Part shown: positions 38,104 to 46,282 of the stretch, piece by piece | How the letters are laid out: the number at the start of each line of letters is the position of its first letter | Numbering within the stretch: the stretch's first letter is position 1 | Source: Hyphomicrobiales bacterium | GTDB taxonomy: Bacteria > Pseudomonadota > Alphaproteobacteria > Rhizobiales > JACESI01 | Assembly: GCA_039989895.1 (NCBI GenBank) | Contig: JBDXGY010000006.1 | Location: forward strand, 1,064,245 to 1,128,244 | DNA length: 64,000 bases | Direction of reading: 5' to 3' | The notes under the pieces: generated by a model | What the model was told of the DNA's origin: nothing | Database searches by the model: none | Seen by the model: only the letters and a program-made list of their open reading frames with translations | Program-made: the position numbers and the translations under genes

Positions 38104-38718
38104 ATGAAACATACTCATACGAATGAACTTTACATATACTGGAATCGCATTAGAGGCGCCCGTATTGCGCCGGATCGCTCAGCATTAGAGCCCGCAGATA
38201 TTCGAAATGTTTTAAAAGATACATTTATCCTGCATGTTGGCGGGAGCGACGACTATACTTTCCGGTTAGCAGGAACCCGCACATGCAGTCTTTTTGGCCG
38301 CGAAGTGAAAAACAGCAATTTCATGGATCTATTAGATGGCGATAGCAAAGACGCCATCCAAACACTTCTGCATACGACGTGCGAAGATGCATCAGTGAAT
38401 ATTCTTGGCCTTGTTGGCAAGAACAGACAAGGACTTACAATACCACTTGAAGCAATCTTTCTGCCTTTAAAATTGAATGGCCGAACAGATGCCCGCATTA
38501 TGGGATGCTTAGCGCCACTACAAATGCCTTATTGGGCCGGTATGGAGCCAATTAAACAACTTCAGCTTTCCAGCCTTCGGATGATTATGCCGCATCAACA
38601 TAAAGTAGAAATCGCACGCCCATTGCAAGCAGACATTGAGGCTGAAGAGCAAAGCATAAAATTTTCTGGATCTCGTAAAGTCGGCCACCTGACTGTGCTT
38701 GATGGCGGCGTACACTAG
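38104..38718 (+). CDS. PAS_5 family PAS-domain protein
   Basis: The 204-residue soluble protein matches the PAS_5 family of alphaproteobacteria: YIYWNRIRGARIAPDRSALEPADIRNVL (11-38 in part), then a PAS core with DYTFRLAGTRTCSLFGREVK and a C-terminal segment without an output domain. Relatives include cell-cycle and stationary-phase regulators such as Caulobacter MopJ, but most are uncharacterised. It would have to act through a partner. A long upstream region (about 370 bases) suggests a regulated promoter. No second domain or membrane span is seen. Confidence 0.82.
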   Translation: MKHTHTNELYIYWNRIRGARIAPDRSALEPADIRNVLKDTFILHVGGSDDYTFRLAGTRTCSLFGREVKNSNFMDLLDGDSKDAIQTLLHTTCEDASVNILGLVGKNRQGLTIPLEAIFLPLKLNGRTDARIMGCLAPLQMPYWAGMEPIKQLQLSSLRMIMPHQHKVEIARPLQADIEAEEQSIKFSGSRKVGHLTVLDGGVH

Positions 38719-38857
38719 ACCTCCCCGAAACAATTACACTGACTGATTTCGATAAAGCATTACGTTCTAAATTTTTTTATGGCGCATAAATACTACTTGT
38801 TAACCAACCGCGACTATTATTTGGATCATTACATCGCAACTCCAAGATAGAGTTTTC

Positions 38858-39460
38858 ATGACTGCTTTTATGAAATCAAAACGCCAACGTGCTGACATGC
38901 CGAAATTAGACCGTCGTAATTATCAGCGCGTAAAAATCAATGTCTTGGGTCGATTTATGTTGGAAAATCAACAGGAATACCCGTGCCATATTCGCGATAT
39001 GTCACCCGGAAACCTTGGAATTAGCGGACCTATTTCAGGTGAAATAGGTGAAAAAGTGGTCGCTTATGTTGATCATGTTGGCCGCATTGAAGGCCTCATA
39101 ACCAGAGTTTTTGATAGTGGTTTTGCAATGTCTGTTAATGCGCCACTGCGCAAACGTGACAAATTATCCACTCAGCTTACTTGGCTTGCCAATCGCCATG
39201 AACTCAATCTACCAGAAGATCGTCGCCATTTACGCGAAGCTCCTGAAACACCTTATGCAAGCATCACATTGCATGATGGAACCGAAGTTAAAGCCAAAAT
39301 CCTCGATATGTCGCTATCTGGTGCAGCTTTAATGCTTGAACGGCCTATTCAAATTGGCGCACCACTCTTGGTTGGAAAAATCAGATCACGTGTTGTACGC
39401 GTTTTCGAAGAAGGTATTGCGGTAGAGTTTTCAAAAATACAAAACACTGATTTCGGCTAA
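38858..39460 (+). CDS. Tandem PilZ-domain protein
   Basis: The 200-residue protein contains two PilZ-like domains. The first has the RRNYQR motif (about 19-24) and DMSPGNLGI, where Asn replaces the usual Gly of the D-x-S-x-x-G motif. The second has RRHLR (about 122-126) and a standard DMSLSGAAL. PilZ domains bind cyclic-di-GMP through these two motifs, so the second is the better candidate for ligand binding. It probably serves as a cyclic-di-GMP effector; the target is unknown. No membrane segment is visible. Confidence 0.88.
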   Translation: MTAFMKSKRQRADMPKLDRRNYQRVKINVLGRFMLENQQEYPCHIRDMSPGNLGISGPISGEIGEKVVAYVDHVGRIEGLITRVFDSGFAMSVNAPLRKRDKLSTQLTWLANRHELNLPEDRRHLREAPETPYASITLHDGTEVKAKILDMSLSGAALMLERPIQIGAPLLVGKIRSRVVRVFEEGIAVEFSKIQNTDFG

Positions 39461-39832
39461 GAGCTGACATATTGCGTAAAGTCGAGCTTTCCTTGCGATT
39501 TAGCAATCAATTTTTAACCAACTAATTATGCATCTAATTTTATTTCACGGCATAATTGCCTTGTGAAATGACGCTTTCTGACGTTCAGATTCATGTTTCT
39601 TCGAATAATTTGCCCTGAAGTAGCCTACAGGTAGTGCTCAATTTGAACGAGCAAAACGACAGCCCCTACAAATTACATCACGAGACTCACTTCAATAACA
39701 GTGTATATTAAGCACTGCTATACGGCATGAACTCATGCGCGAATAATCAATTATAAATCATATAAGCTACTGATATTATTGCACTTTACAGGATATTCCC
39801 GCTTAGGGAGAAAAAATCCCTTATAATAAGCA

Positions 39833-39861
39833 ATAAAAAACGCGCCATATTTCAGCGCGCC
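39833..39861 (-). terminator. Second orphan intrinsic terminator on the minus strand
   Basis: Read on the minus strand: CGCGC, a 9-base loop, GCGCG, then TTTTTTATTG. The stem is short but all G-C and the T-run is uninterrupted. No minus-strand gene lies between it and the plus-strand protease gene at 40076. Confidence 0.55.
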
Positions 39862-40050
39862 ACAATGTCACTGTTTCAAAATTACATAAAATTTTATGCA
39901 AATTTGCCTCAAAGACAGATAAATATCTCCTCAAAATCGATTTAAAATCAAATATAATTCTCGCTACATTTTACTAAAACTATGTATTCATTTGAATAAA
40001 ATGCAGTAATCGAAATTTTCTGAAAGTAAAAAACTATTTTGTAATGTCCA

Positions 40051-40067
40051 TCCCATAGGAAATGGGA
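40051..40067 (+). promoter_or_regulatory. Hairpin overlapping the Shine-Dalgarno of the cysteine protease gene
   Basis: TCCCAT, a 5-base loop AGGAA and ATGGGA form a 6-pair stem whose 3' arm contains part of the GGGAG ribosome-binding site of the gene at 40076. Folding would partly mask the site, so translation control by temperature, protein or RNA is conceivable. Confidence 0.35.
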
Positions 40068-40075
40068 GCAATAAA

Positions 40076-40693
40076 ATGCTAGGGACTACAACAAAATTCA
40101 TATTAAAGACTGCGATTATTGTTAGCGCAGTGACTTTTATAGCAAACAACGCAGAAGCCAAAAGTATACCGTTTATGGATACTGGAAAAATAACCAGTAT
40201 ACCTATTGGACACTATGAGTTCTGCAATCAGAACCCTTCAGAATGTCGGACAAAAACAAAAGGTGATGTGCGCGTTAAATTGACAAAGAAGAATTGGGAA
40301 ACAGTTCTCAATGTCAATTATCAAGCAAACCAATCAATCGAAGCTGTCACAGACGCTGATCTTTATGGCACAGAAGAATATTGGACATACCCAACTCATG
40401 CAGGTGATTGCGAAGATTATGTTTTAGAAAAACGTAAAGCCTTAATGGCGCAGGGTTGGCCGCCTTCAGCTTTGCTAATCACGGTTGTTTTGCAACCAAA
40501 CGGTGAAGGCCATGCTGTTTTGACCGTACGCACAGACCGAGGTGACCTCGTTCTTGATAACCTTGATGATCGTGTGATGCTGTGGAGCGAAACGCCGTAC
40601 ACTTACATCAAGCGTCAGTCTAAGAATCACACTGGTAAGTGGGAACTGATTAAAGACATTCGTGTCGGATCAGTAGCAAGTATCAGCCAGTAA
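40076..40693 (+). CDS. Transglutaminase-like cysteine protease (BTLCP/DUF920, LapG family)
   Basis: The 205-residue protein has a signal peptide (about 1-28, ending NNAEA), so it is periplasmic. The catalytic triad of bacterial transglutaminase-like cysteine proteinases is visible: Cys112 in HAGDCEDYVLEKR, His146 in GEGHAVLTVRT and Asp161 in LVLDNLDDRV. A cysteine pair (FCNQNPSEC, 50 and 57) may form a disulfide. The family includes LapG, which releases adhesins from the outer membrane under cyclic-di-GMP control. Many rhizobial members are uncharacterised, so the LapG role is inference. A terminator follows at 40788. Confidence 0.88.
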   Translation: MLGTTTKFILKTAIIVSAVTFIANNAEAKSIPFMDTGKITSIPIGHYEFCNQNPSECRTKTKGDVRVKLTKKNWETVLNVNYQANQSIEAVTDADLYGTEEYWTYPTHAGDCEDYVLEKRKALMAQGWPPSALLITVVLQPNGEGHAVLTVRTDRGDLVLDNLDDRVMLWSETPYTYIKRQSKNHTGKWELIKDIRVGSVASISQ

Positions 40694-40787
40694 AACGAAT
40701 TCCGGCATCGCTTTTTAAAAGCACGCCAGAAAACAAGTTCTCGGTCGCGTCCCACACCCCATCCCACCTAAGTGACCGAGCTACAGG

Positions 40788-40819
40788 AGCCGACCCTTCC
40801 CCAGGGGTCGGCTTCTTTT
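40788..40819 (+). terminator. Strong intrinsic terminator after the cysteine protease gene
   Basis: AGCCGACCC and GGGTCGGCT form a 9-pair perfect stem with a 7-8 base loop, followed by TCTTTTA. It ends the protease transcript just before the convergent carbonic anhydrase gene. Confidence 0.9.
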
Positions 40820-40827
40820 ATGGTTTT

Positions 40828-41355
40828 TTATATTGCCTTTAAACCAGCCGCGAAGCGCTTCCAGTTTCGAACATAATCATGGGATGATAAGCGCAAACTC
40901 TCGACAGCTGCGTCATCAAGTGAGCGCACCACTTTGGCTGGCATACCAACAACCAGCGAGTTATCAGGAATTATTTTATTCTCTGGCACCAAGGCATTGG
41001 CACCAATCAAACAATTTTTGCCGATGCGCGCACCATTCAAAACCGTTGCCCCCATACCAATCAAGCTATTATCTTCAATTGTGCATCCATGAAGAATAGC
41101 GCGATGACCTATCGTGCACCCCTTACCAATGGTCATCGGAAATCCCATATCCGTATGCAACATGCATTGGTCTTGAATATTGCTGCCCTCACCAATGTAT
41201 ATCTGTTCGTTGTCGCCCCGCAGCACAGCGCCAAACCAAATCCCAACATCTTCACTAATGACAATATTACCTATGATACTAGCATTATCAGCAATCCAGT
41301 ATTTTCCAGCCTCTGGCAACTGAGGCATGCGATCATCAAGGCTATAAAGACTCAT
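40828..41355 (-). CDS. Gamma-carbonic anhydrase family protein (YrdA-like)
   Basis: The 175-residue protein is a left-handed beta-helix built of hexapeptide repeats (IGNIVI, IGEGSNI, IGHRAI, IGMGATV, IGKNCLI). The three zinc-ligand histidines of the gamma class are placed in CMLHTDMGFP and IGHRAILHG. Whether this subtype hydrates CO2 is uncertain; YrdA-type proteins are often inactive or have other roles. It is cytoplasmic and probably trimeric. Confidence 0.92.
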   Translation of the reverse strand: MSLYSLDDRMPQLPEAGKYWIADNASIIGNIVISEDVGIWFGAVLRGDNEQIYIGEGSNIQDQCMLHTDMGFPMTIGKGCTIGHRAILHGCTIEDNSLIGMGATVLNGARIGKNCLIGANALVPENKIIPDNSLVVGMPAKVVRSLDDAAVESLRLSSHDYVRNWKRFAAGLKAI

Positions 41356-41400
41356 GGCTTGCTTTCATATTTTTGGAATCGAACGATGATGTTATTAGTC

Positions 41401-41739
41401 TCAAGCCAAAAAAATACTCGTCCGAATGGAAAGAGCAAAATGCATAATCACTAAGCCGGTACAAAAGCTCCATAATGAAGCGATACCACTGGCCATAATA
41501 ACCCAGCCCAATGGCCGCCCCTCAATACGCCGTCCGCGCAGTGTATTACGCATGATAATAAACGGGCCTGCAAAAATACAAACGAATACACCAACTAAAC
41601 CATTGATAAAACTATCATAATTAATTGAAAATCCAACTGGTTCTGTCTTCCAAAGCTGAACAAAAGAACCAAGAAGGCCGGCAGATGCAAAACCAGCGCA
41701 CACAATATACATCGTTATCAATAATTCAGTCTGTATCAT
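41401..41739 (-). CDS. Small membrane protein, DUF6949-like
   Basis: The 112-residue protein starts at ATG 41739, with AAGGTG nine bases ahead (a GTG four codons upstream is the alternative). It has three or four hydrophobic segments (about 6-28, 45-65, 80-105) and the conserved stretch AGPFIIMRNTLRGRRIEGRPLGWV. I recall that stretch from a family of small rhizobial membrane proteins (DUF6949). Function unknown. It lies 46 bases upstream of the carbonic anhydrase gene on the same strand. Confidence 0.7.
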   Translation of the reverse strand: MIQTELLITMYIVCAGFASAGLLGSFVQLWKTEPVGFSINYDSFINGLVGVFVCIFAGPFIIMRNTLRGRRIEGRPLGWVIMASGIASLWSFCTGLVIMHFALSIRTSIFLA

Positions 41740-41926
41740 TTTAAATCGCACCTTTTAAATATAGCGCTCTTCAGCCTTGTTTATGTATCAATACGTAACA
41801 ATAACGCAGCGCTTACCTAATCATCGCAAACCCTATGCCAAAATACGGTGCCTATCTCATCGCGAGATATGAAACTGCGCGTGAATCATGGCATAGAGGA
41901 TAAAGGAATCACGGTGTCGAGGAATT

Positions 41927-42607
41927 ATGAGCCTAACAACTAAGATATTATCGGGCATATTTGTGCTTGTCATCGCCACAGCAGCTATCCACTTCGCCTT
42001 GCGTCATTATACCAATCCTGCTGTTCTCGGCGATCACTCAATCAGCACAGAACCAGTTGATGTTTTGATATCCAAAACCTCATTGCAGATTCCGCAAAAC
42101 ATCATTCGTCGAGGCAGGCAAAGAATATCGGGTCGCCAACAATTTATTGACCTATATTTTCAATGGCCATCGCTCAAAGGATACAATCAGGAAGATGCTG
42201 CTATTTATGAAAGTACGGCCCAACTTGAATCATTGATTTTTGTATCATTGATTGAAACTGAGCCACCGAATTCTCCCGAGCAGCGTCTGGAAGGTATTTA
42301 TCGACGTTTTTTCACTGGTAAAGCATGGAGAGGTCCAGATGGCCTGATAGGCCAAACACTAGACCCCGCCTCCGGTTATAAATCCGAGGATGTGTTTTAT
42401 GCTAGAAATAACTCTGAATTATTTGTGACGCGTTGCCTGCAGGAAGAAAAACTCGGCGAAAACAATATCTTACCAACGTGTCTTTATGATTTCCAATTTG
42501 AAAAGAATATTACGGTCAATATACGTTATCACCGTAATTTATTACCTGTATGGCGCCAAATCGACAGTAGCATAAAGCGACAATTGATATCGATGCGTGT
42601 GCAATAA
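41927..42607 (+). CDS. Conserved hypothetical membrane-anchored protein
   Basis: The 226-residue protein has one N-terminal span (about 6-25), which could be a signal anchor, and a soluble periplasmic part of about 195 residues. That part carries blocks such as RGRQRISGRQQFIDLYFQWPSL, FTGKAWRGPDGLIGQTL and NITVNIRYHRNLLPVWRQID. There are two cysteines (TRC, PTC) that may pair. AGGA precedes the ATG. I do not recognise a named family; the pattern seems conserved in Rhizobiales. It stands alone, convergent with the DUF3126 gene. Confidence 0.7.
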   Translation: MSLTTKILSGIFVLVIATAAIHFALRHYTNPAVLGDHSISTEPVDVLISKTSLQIPQNIIRRGRQRISGRQQFIDLYFQWPSLKGYNQEDAAIYESTAQLESLIFVSLIETEPPNSPEQRLEGIYRRFFTGKAWRGPDGLIGQTLDPASGYKSEDVFYARNNSELFVTRCLQEEKLGENNILPTCLYDFQFEKNITVNIRYHRNLLPVWRQIDSSIKRQLISMRVQ

Positions 42608-42635
42608 GCGCATCAATCAAAATAGTTTCTTCGAC

Positions 42636-42863
42636 TTAGGCTTCGTCCAAATCAATATCAAGAATAGCGATATTCAAATCATAAGAACGTTCGCCATCTT
42701 CCTCATCAACATAGATAACGCCAACAAATTCATCCGCTATATAAACTTCAGCAGAATCCTTTTTTGTCGGGCGACCACGTACTTCAAGAGCAGTCGAATT
42801 AAAGCGTTTTTTGAGATAGGTCTCAAGGCGCAGGATTTCTGTCTTGTCCACATCAATCTCCAA
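42636..42863 (-). CDS. DUF3126 family protein
   Basis: The 75-residue acidic protein matches DUF3126: ILRLETYLKKRFN (10-22), LEVRGRPTKKDSAEVYI (26-42), then FVGVIYVDEEDGERSYDLNIAILDIDL. The family is restricted to alphaproteobacteria and has no known function. In this order its gene usually lies next to cysE, as here, with 140 bases between on the same strand. Confidence 0.9.
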   Translation of the reverse strand: MEIDVDKTEILRLETYLKKRFNSTALEVRGRPTKKDSAEVYIADEFVGVIYVDEEDGERSYDLNIAILDIDLDEA

Positions 42864-43003
42864 ATTGCATGGTCCCAGCTTTCAAAGTCGGGCTAAATTT
42901 TATCTTGAAATCTCTATGACATGTGAAAGCAAAAGTGAAAAGAGCAACAAACACCCTTTTCCCCGCTCGGTTCATTTTCGCGAGGTTTCATTCAACCTTC
43001 AGC

Positions 43004-43843
43004 CTAAATACCTTGGCCAATGAATAAATCTTCTTTTTCAGCCAAAATCTGATCCATAGAGCGCGATGGTTCCGAACAACCACCTTTGCCCACAACCTTG
43101 GCTGGCACACCAGCAACGGTTGTTTCAGGCGGCACTTCTTTTAAGACAACAGAACCGGAGGCAATGCGCGAACAATGGCCAACCCTGATATTACCAAGAA
43201 CCTTGGCACCTGCACCAATTAAGACGCCATCACCAATTTTAGGATGACGGTCACCACCAGATTTGCCAGTGCCACCCAATGTCACATTTTGCAAAATAGA
43301 AACATTATCGCCAATAACAGCCGTCTCGCCAATGACAACACCAGTTGCATGATCCAAAAATATACCTTGGCCCAGCTTCACGGCAGGATTGATATCTACT
43401 TGAAAACGCATGGAAATTGATGACTGAATGATCAGCGCGAGATCACGATGCCCGCGCGCCAAAAGCCAATGCGCAAGACGGTGGGCTTGGAGCGTTTGAA
43501 ATCCTTTGAAATAGAGCACCGGCTCAATAAACCGTTCACAAGCCGGATCGCGTTCATAAACAGCCGTAATATCCGCACGCATCATCTCGCCAATTGATGG
43601 TTGATCAGCTATCGCATCACGATAGGCCTCAACAAAAACAGACGAGCGCAAATCGCGGTTCTCTAGGCGGTCAGCAATGCGCGCGGCAATTACTTCTTCG
43701 AGTGTTTCATGATTCAAAATCGCAGAATACATCATGCTGGAAACAGTTGGCTCACGATGAACCGCAGACTCCGCCTCACGTCTTATTTCATTCCAAACAG
43801 GGTCAACTGTTTTAAGATGTGACTTAGAAGATTGAATACTCAC
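43004..43843 (-). CDS. cysE: Serine O-acetyltransferase
   Basis: The 279-residue protein has the N-terminal helical SATase domain (15-140) and a C-terminal left-handed beta-helix with VDINPAVKLGQGIFLDHATGVVIGETAVIG; the catalytic His is in DHATG. It makes O-acetylserine for cysteine synthesis, which also feeds the SUF desulfurases. The protein ends in ...IGQGI; a terminal Ile is what CysE uses to bind CysK in the cysteine synthase complex. It lacks the usual His in the DIHPA motif (DINPA). Confidence 0.95.
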   Translation of the reverse strand: MSIQSSKSHLKTVDPVWNEIRREAESAVHREPTVSSMMYSAILNHETLEEVIAARIADRLENRDLRSSVFVEAYRDAIADQPSIGEMMRADITAVYERDPACERFIEPVLYFKGFQTLQAHRLAHWLLARGHRDLALIIQSSISMRFQVDINPAVKLGQGIFLDHATGVVIGETAVIGDNVSILQNVTLGGTGKSGGDRHPKIGDGVLIGAGAKVLGNIRVGHCSRIASGSVVLKEVPPETTVAGVPAKVVGKGGCSEPSRSMDQILAEKEDLFIGQGI

Positions 43844-43991
43844 TGTTGTGCTCCTCGCACTGATAGAGACGGCAACGCCGAACTAAACACTGGTGTTATT
43901 ATAAGGGAATATCGGTGTTAGAGGAATGGATTCAAGCAATTTTCTTGAACTATCACATAACAAGACTAACGCTTTTCATGAAAAATAACAA

Positions 43992-44747
43992 TCAAAGTTG
44001 ACGCGATAAGAACTCAACAACTCCTGCTTTATAGATTTTATCACCCACGGCTCGCATGTGATCACGCCTTGGAATAGGCAGCCCTTCCCCCTTTGGTAAT
44101 AAATCAACCAGCCCCTCAAGGTCACCGGCCACGTCATCTTGTGTTCCAACAGCTGCTAAAACTGGTTGTTGAATTCGACGAATGTCATCGGACTTAATTT
44201 TAGTGCGTGATTCTCGAATACACGCAGCAAGCGCTAGCCGATCGCTGTTTGTTTGATCCGCAAAGGCTCTAAAGGCAATAGCGCCCCGGTCCGTTAAAGT
44301 GGATGGATCATCCACTTCCAGACCATGCGCAATTTCCATTGTGCCCGGCACGCCATTAATGAGCCCCATACCAAGCCCCCCAAAAATAGCAGATTTAACG
44401 CGATCAGGATGATTGAGACAAAGAAATGCAGAAATACGCGTACCCATAGAATAACCCATCACATAGGCCGACTCAATTTCAAGATGATCCATGAGGCTGC
44501 GCACATCCTCAGCCATCAGCGGAGCATCATAAAGCGCAGGATCATAGAGTTTCTCGCTCTCCCCATGACCACGATTATCATGTGCGATCACGCGGTATCC
44601 AGCACCAGTTAGCGTATCGAACCAACCCGGAGAAACCCAGTTCGTATAGGAATTAGACGCAAAACCATGCACCAGAAAAATTGGCTCACCCTCACCCACA
44701 TCACGATAGGCTAGCTCGACGCCATTAGAATTGAATTTATTCAACAT
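43992..44747 (-). CDS. Alpha/beta fold hydrolase
   Basis: The 251-residue protein has the triad of the fold: nucleophile in VMGYSMGTRIS (about Ser98), acid in AVGTQDDVAG and base in RRDHMRAVG near the C-terminus. The oxyanion block VHGFASNSYTNWV and HDNRGHGESEKLYDP are standard for this family. The substrate is unknown. It is part of the conserved rhizobial block with cysE, the zinc-finger protein and the FAD monooxygenase. It is divergent from the last two, with 144 bases between. Confidence 0.9.
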   Translation of the reverse strand: MLNKFNSNGVELAYRDVGEGEPIFLVHGFASNSYTNWVSPGWFDTLTGAGYRVIAHDNRGHGESEKLYDPALYDAPLMAEDVRSLMDHLEIESAYVMGYSMGTRISAFLCLNHPDRVKSAIFGGLGMGLINGVPGTMEIAHGLEVDDPSTLTDRGAIAFRAFADQTNSDRLALAACIRESRTKIKSDDIRRIQQPVLAAVGTQDDVAGDLEGLVDLLPKGEGLPIPRRDHMRAVGDKIYKAGVVEFLSRQL

Positions 44748-44891
44748 ATTTGTGCCTCACAGTTATTCTAAAAGCGCATTTCATGCTTTACGATAATGTC
44801 TAAAGTGTATTAGATTCGACCAAATATCTACTAGGCATATCCTGCGCACCGTCATAGGGTTTGATACAGAATAATAAAAGGGTATTCGAGC

Positions 44892-45137
44892 ATGGCCGAT
44901 ACACATATTCCACACTTCTCTAACGATTCCGGTGTGGAACAGATCGAAATAGGCGTCAAGGAATTCATGTGCGTTGGCGCAAAAGCTCCTTTTGATCACC
45001 CTCATGTCTTCATCGACATGGGAGTAGAAGATGTGAAAGTATGCCCCTATTGTTCAACTCTTTATAAGTATAATCCCACTCTCAAATCGCATGAAACACG
45101 CCCTGAGGGTAATCTCTATACAGAAGATGCAGCATAA
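44892..45137 (+). CDS. Zinc-finger domain protein (zf-CHCC, NDUFS6-like)
   Basis: The 81-residue protein resembles the CHCC zinc finger of mitochondrial complex I subunit NDUFS6. A Cys in FMCVGAKAPFDHPHVFI, the following His residues and KVCPYCSTLYKY supply the ligands. In alphaproteobacteria this family is an accessory complex I subunit. An NDUFS4-like protein is encoded at 51.5 kb, so both supernumerary subunits are present. The monooxygenase gene starts 3 bases after its stop, so the two genes are coupled. Confidence 0.9.
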   Translation: MADTHIPHFSNDSGVEQIEIGVKEFMCVGAKAPFDHPHVFIDMGVEDVKVCPYCSTLYKYNPTLKSHETRPEGNLYTEDAA

Positions 45138-45140
45138 AAC

Positions 45141-46265
45141 TTGGCTGCATCCGCCGAAAAATCTGTAACGATTGTAGGCGCAGGCATTGCTGGAATAACA
45201 GCCGCTTTATGCCTGAAACAACACTCTATACCAGTAAAAATCATTGAAAAACGCGCCAATATCACCACGGCTGGTGCTGGTATTCAAATAACGCCAAATG
45301 CTTTCAGAGTCCTTGATGGGTTGGGCCTTGGTGAACGCATTAAAACATCCGGCCATGCGGTGAACCATCTCAGCGTCTGCACGGGCCGATCAAACACAAT
45401 GATCACACGCATGCCGCTTGGAACAGATTTCGAGCGCACCCATGATGCTCCTTATCTGGTTTTAAAGCGTCAGGCCTTAATCGGCGCCCTTTATGAACAG
45501 GCCGTAGCACAAGACATCGACATTCAATTCAACACAAAATTCGCGCAGAAAGATGGGATCATCATCGGCGCTGATGGCGTGTGGTCATCGCTACGCCAAC
45601 AAGTAAACTCTGTAGAGGCCAGCTTTTCTGGTCGCACAGCCTTTCGCTGCATGATTGCCGCAAATCAGGCACCAAAATGGACCGCAACCAATGACCTTGC
45701 CATGTGGCTTGGCGGCAATGCACACTTTGTAGCCTATCCAGTTGATGAGAAGGGCACGCTTAATCTCGTTTGTGTCGTGAAAGATAAACAACCAGAAAAA
45801 CGCTGGTCCACCCCCGCTGCACCGAGTGATATTTTACACCATCTCAAAGATTGGAATGATGAAATCATCAGCCTTGTGCAAAAAGGCGAAAACTGGCAGC
45901 GCTGGCCGCTTTATACTGTTGAACCCAAACAATCATGGTCACGCGATAACAAGGTCCTGATTGGAGATGCAGCCCATGCCATGGTGCCTTTTTTGGCACA
46001 AGGCGGGGCCATGGCCATAGAAGATGCTGCAACGCTCGCCCATGTCATCGCCAACAAAACAAATATAAATGATGCCTTTGCCGTATACCAGTCATTACGA
46101 AAAGAACGCGTCACCCGCGTGTGGAACGAGGCAAAAGCGAACGGCGAGCGCTATCACTGGTCTAGCATGATGGCGCGTACCCGCGACCTTGGCTTGAAAG
46201 CATTAGGCGGCAAGCGTCTGCAACAACGCTATAACTGGATTTATGAATGGCAACCGCCATCGTGA
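45141..46265 (+). CDS. FAD-dependent monooxygenase
   Basis: The 374-residue protein is a PHBH-fold flavoprotein: VTIVGAGIAGITAAL (9-23) binds the ADP part of FAD and IIGADGVWSSLR is the DG motif. LIGDAAHAMVPFLAQGGAMAIEDA binds the flavin ribityl. The closest known types are salicylate hydroxylase and UbiH-like enzymes; the substrate cannot be named. The frame begins at TTG, three bases after the zinc-finger gene, which fits a coupled start. The protein is soluble. Confidence 0.88.
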   Translation: MAASAEKSVTIVGAGIAGITAALCLKQHSIPVKIIEKRANITTAGAGIQITPNAFRVLDGLGLGERIKTSGHAVNHLSVCTGRSNTMITRMPLGTDFERTHDAPYLVLKRQALIGALYEQAVAQDIDIQFNTKFAQKDGIIIGADGVWSSLRQQVNSVEASFSGRTAFRCMIAANQAPKWTATNDLAMWLGGNAHFVAYPVDEKGTLNLVCVVKDKQPEKRWSTPAAPSDILHHLKDWNDEIISLVQKGENWQRWPLYTVEPKQSWSRDNKVLIGDAAHAMVPFLAQGGAMAIEDAATLAHVIANKTNINDAFAVYQSLRKERVTRVWNEAKANGERYHWSSMMARTRDLGLKALGGKRLQQRYNWIYEWQPPS

Positions 46266-46282
46266 GCCTTCCGCTTAGCGCT

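Larger units (their letters stand above)
39461..40075. other. Longest intergenic gap (615 bases), AT-rich
   Basis: No frame here looks coding. The gap contains a minus-strand intrinsic terminator (39833-39861) that serves no known gene, and a hairpin next to the ribosome-binding site of the following protease gene (40051-40067). The promoter of that gene must also lie here. The rest is AT-rich and I see no other structure. Confidence 0.5.
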
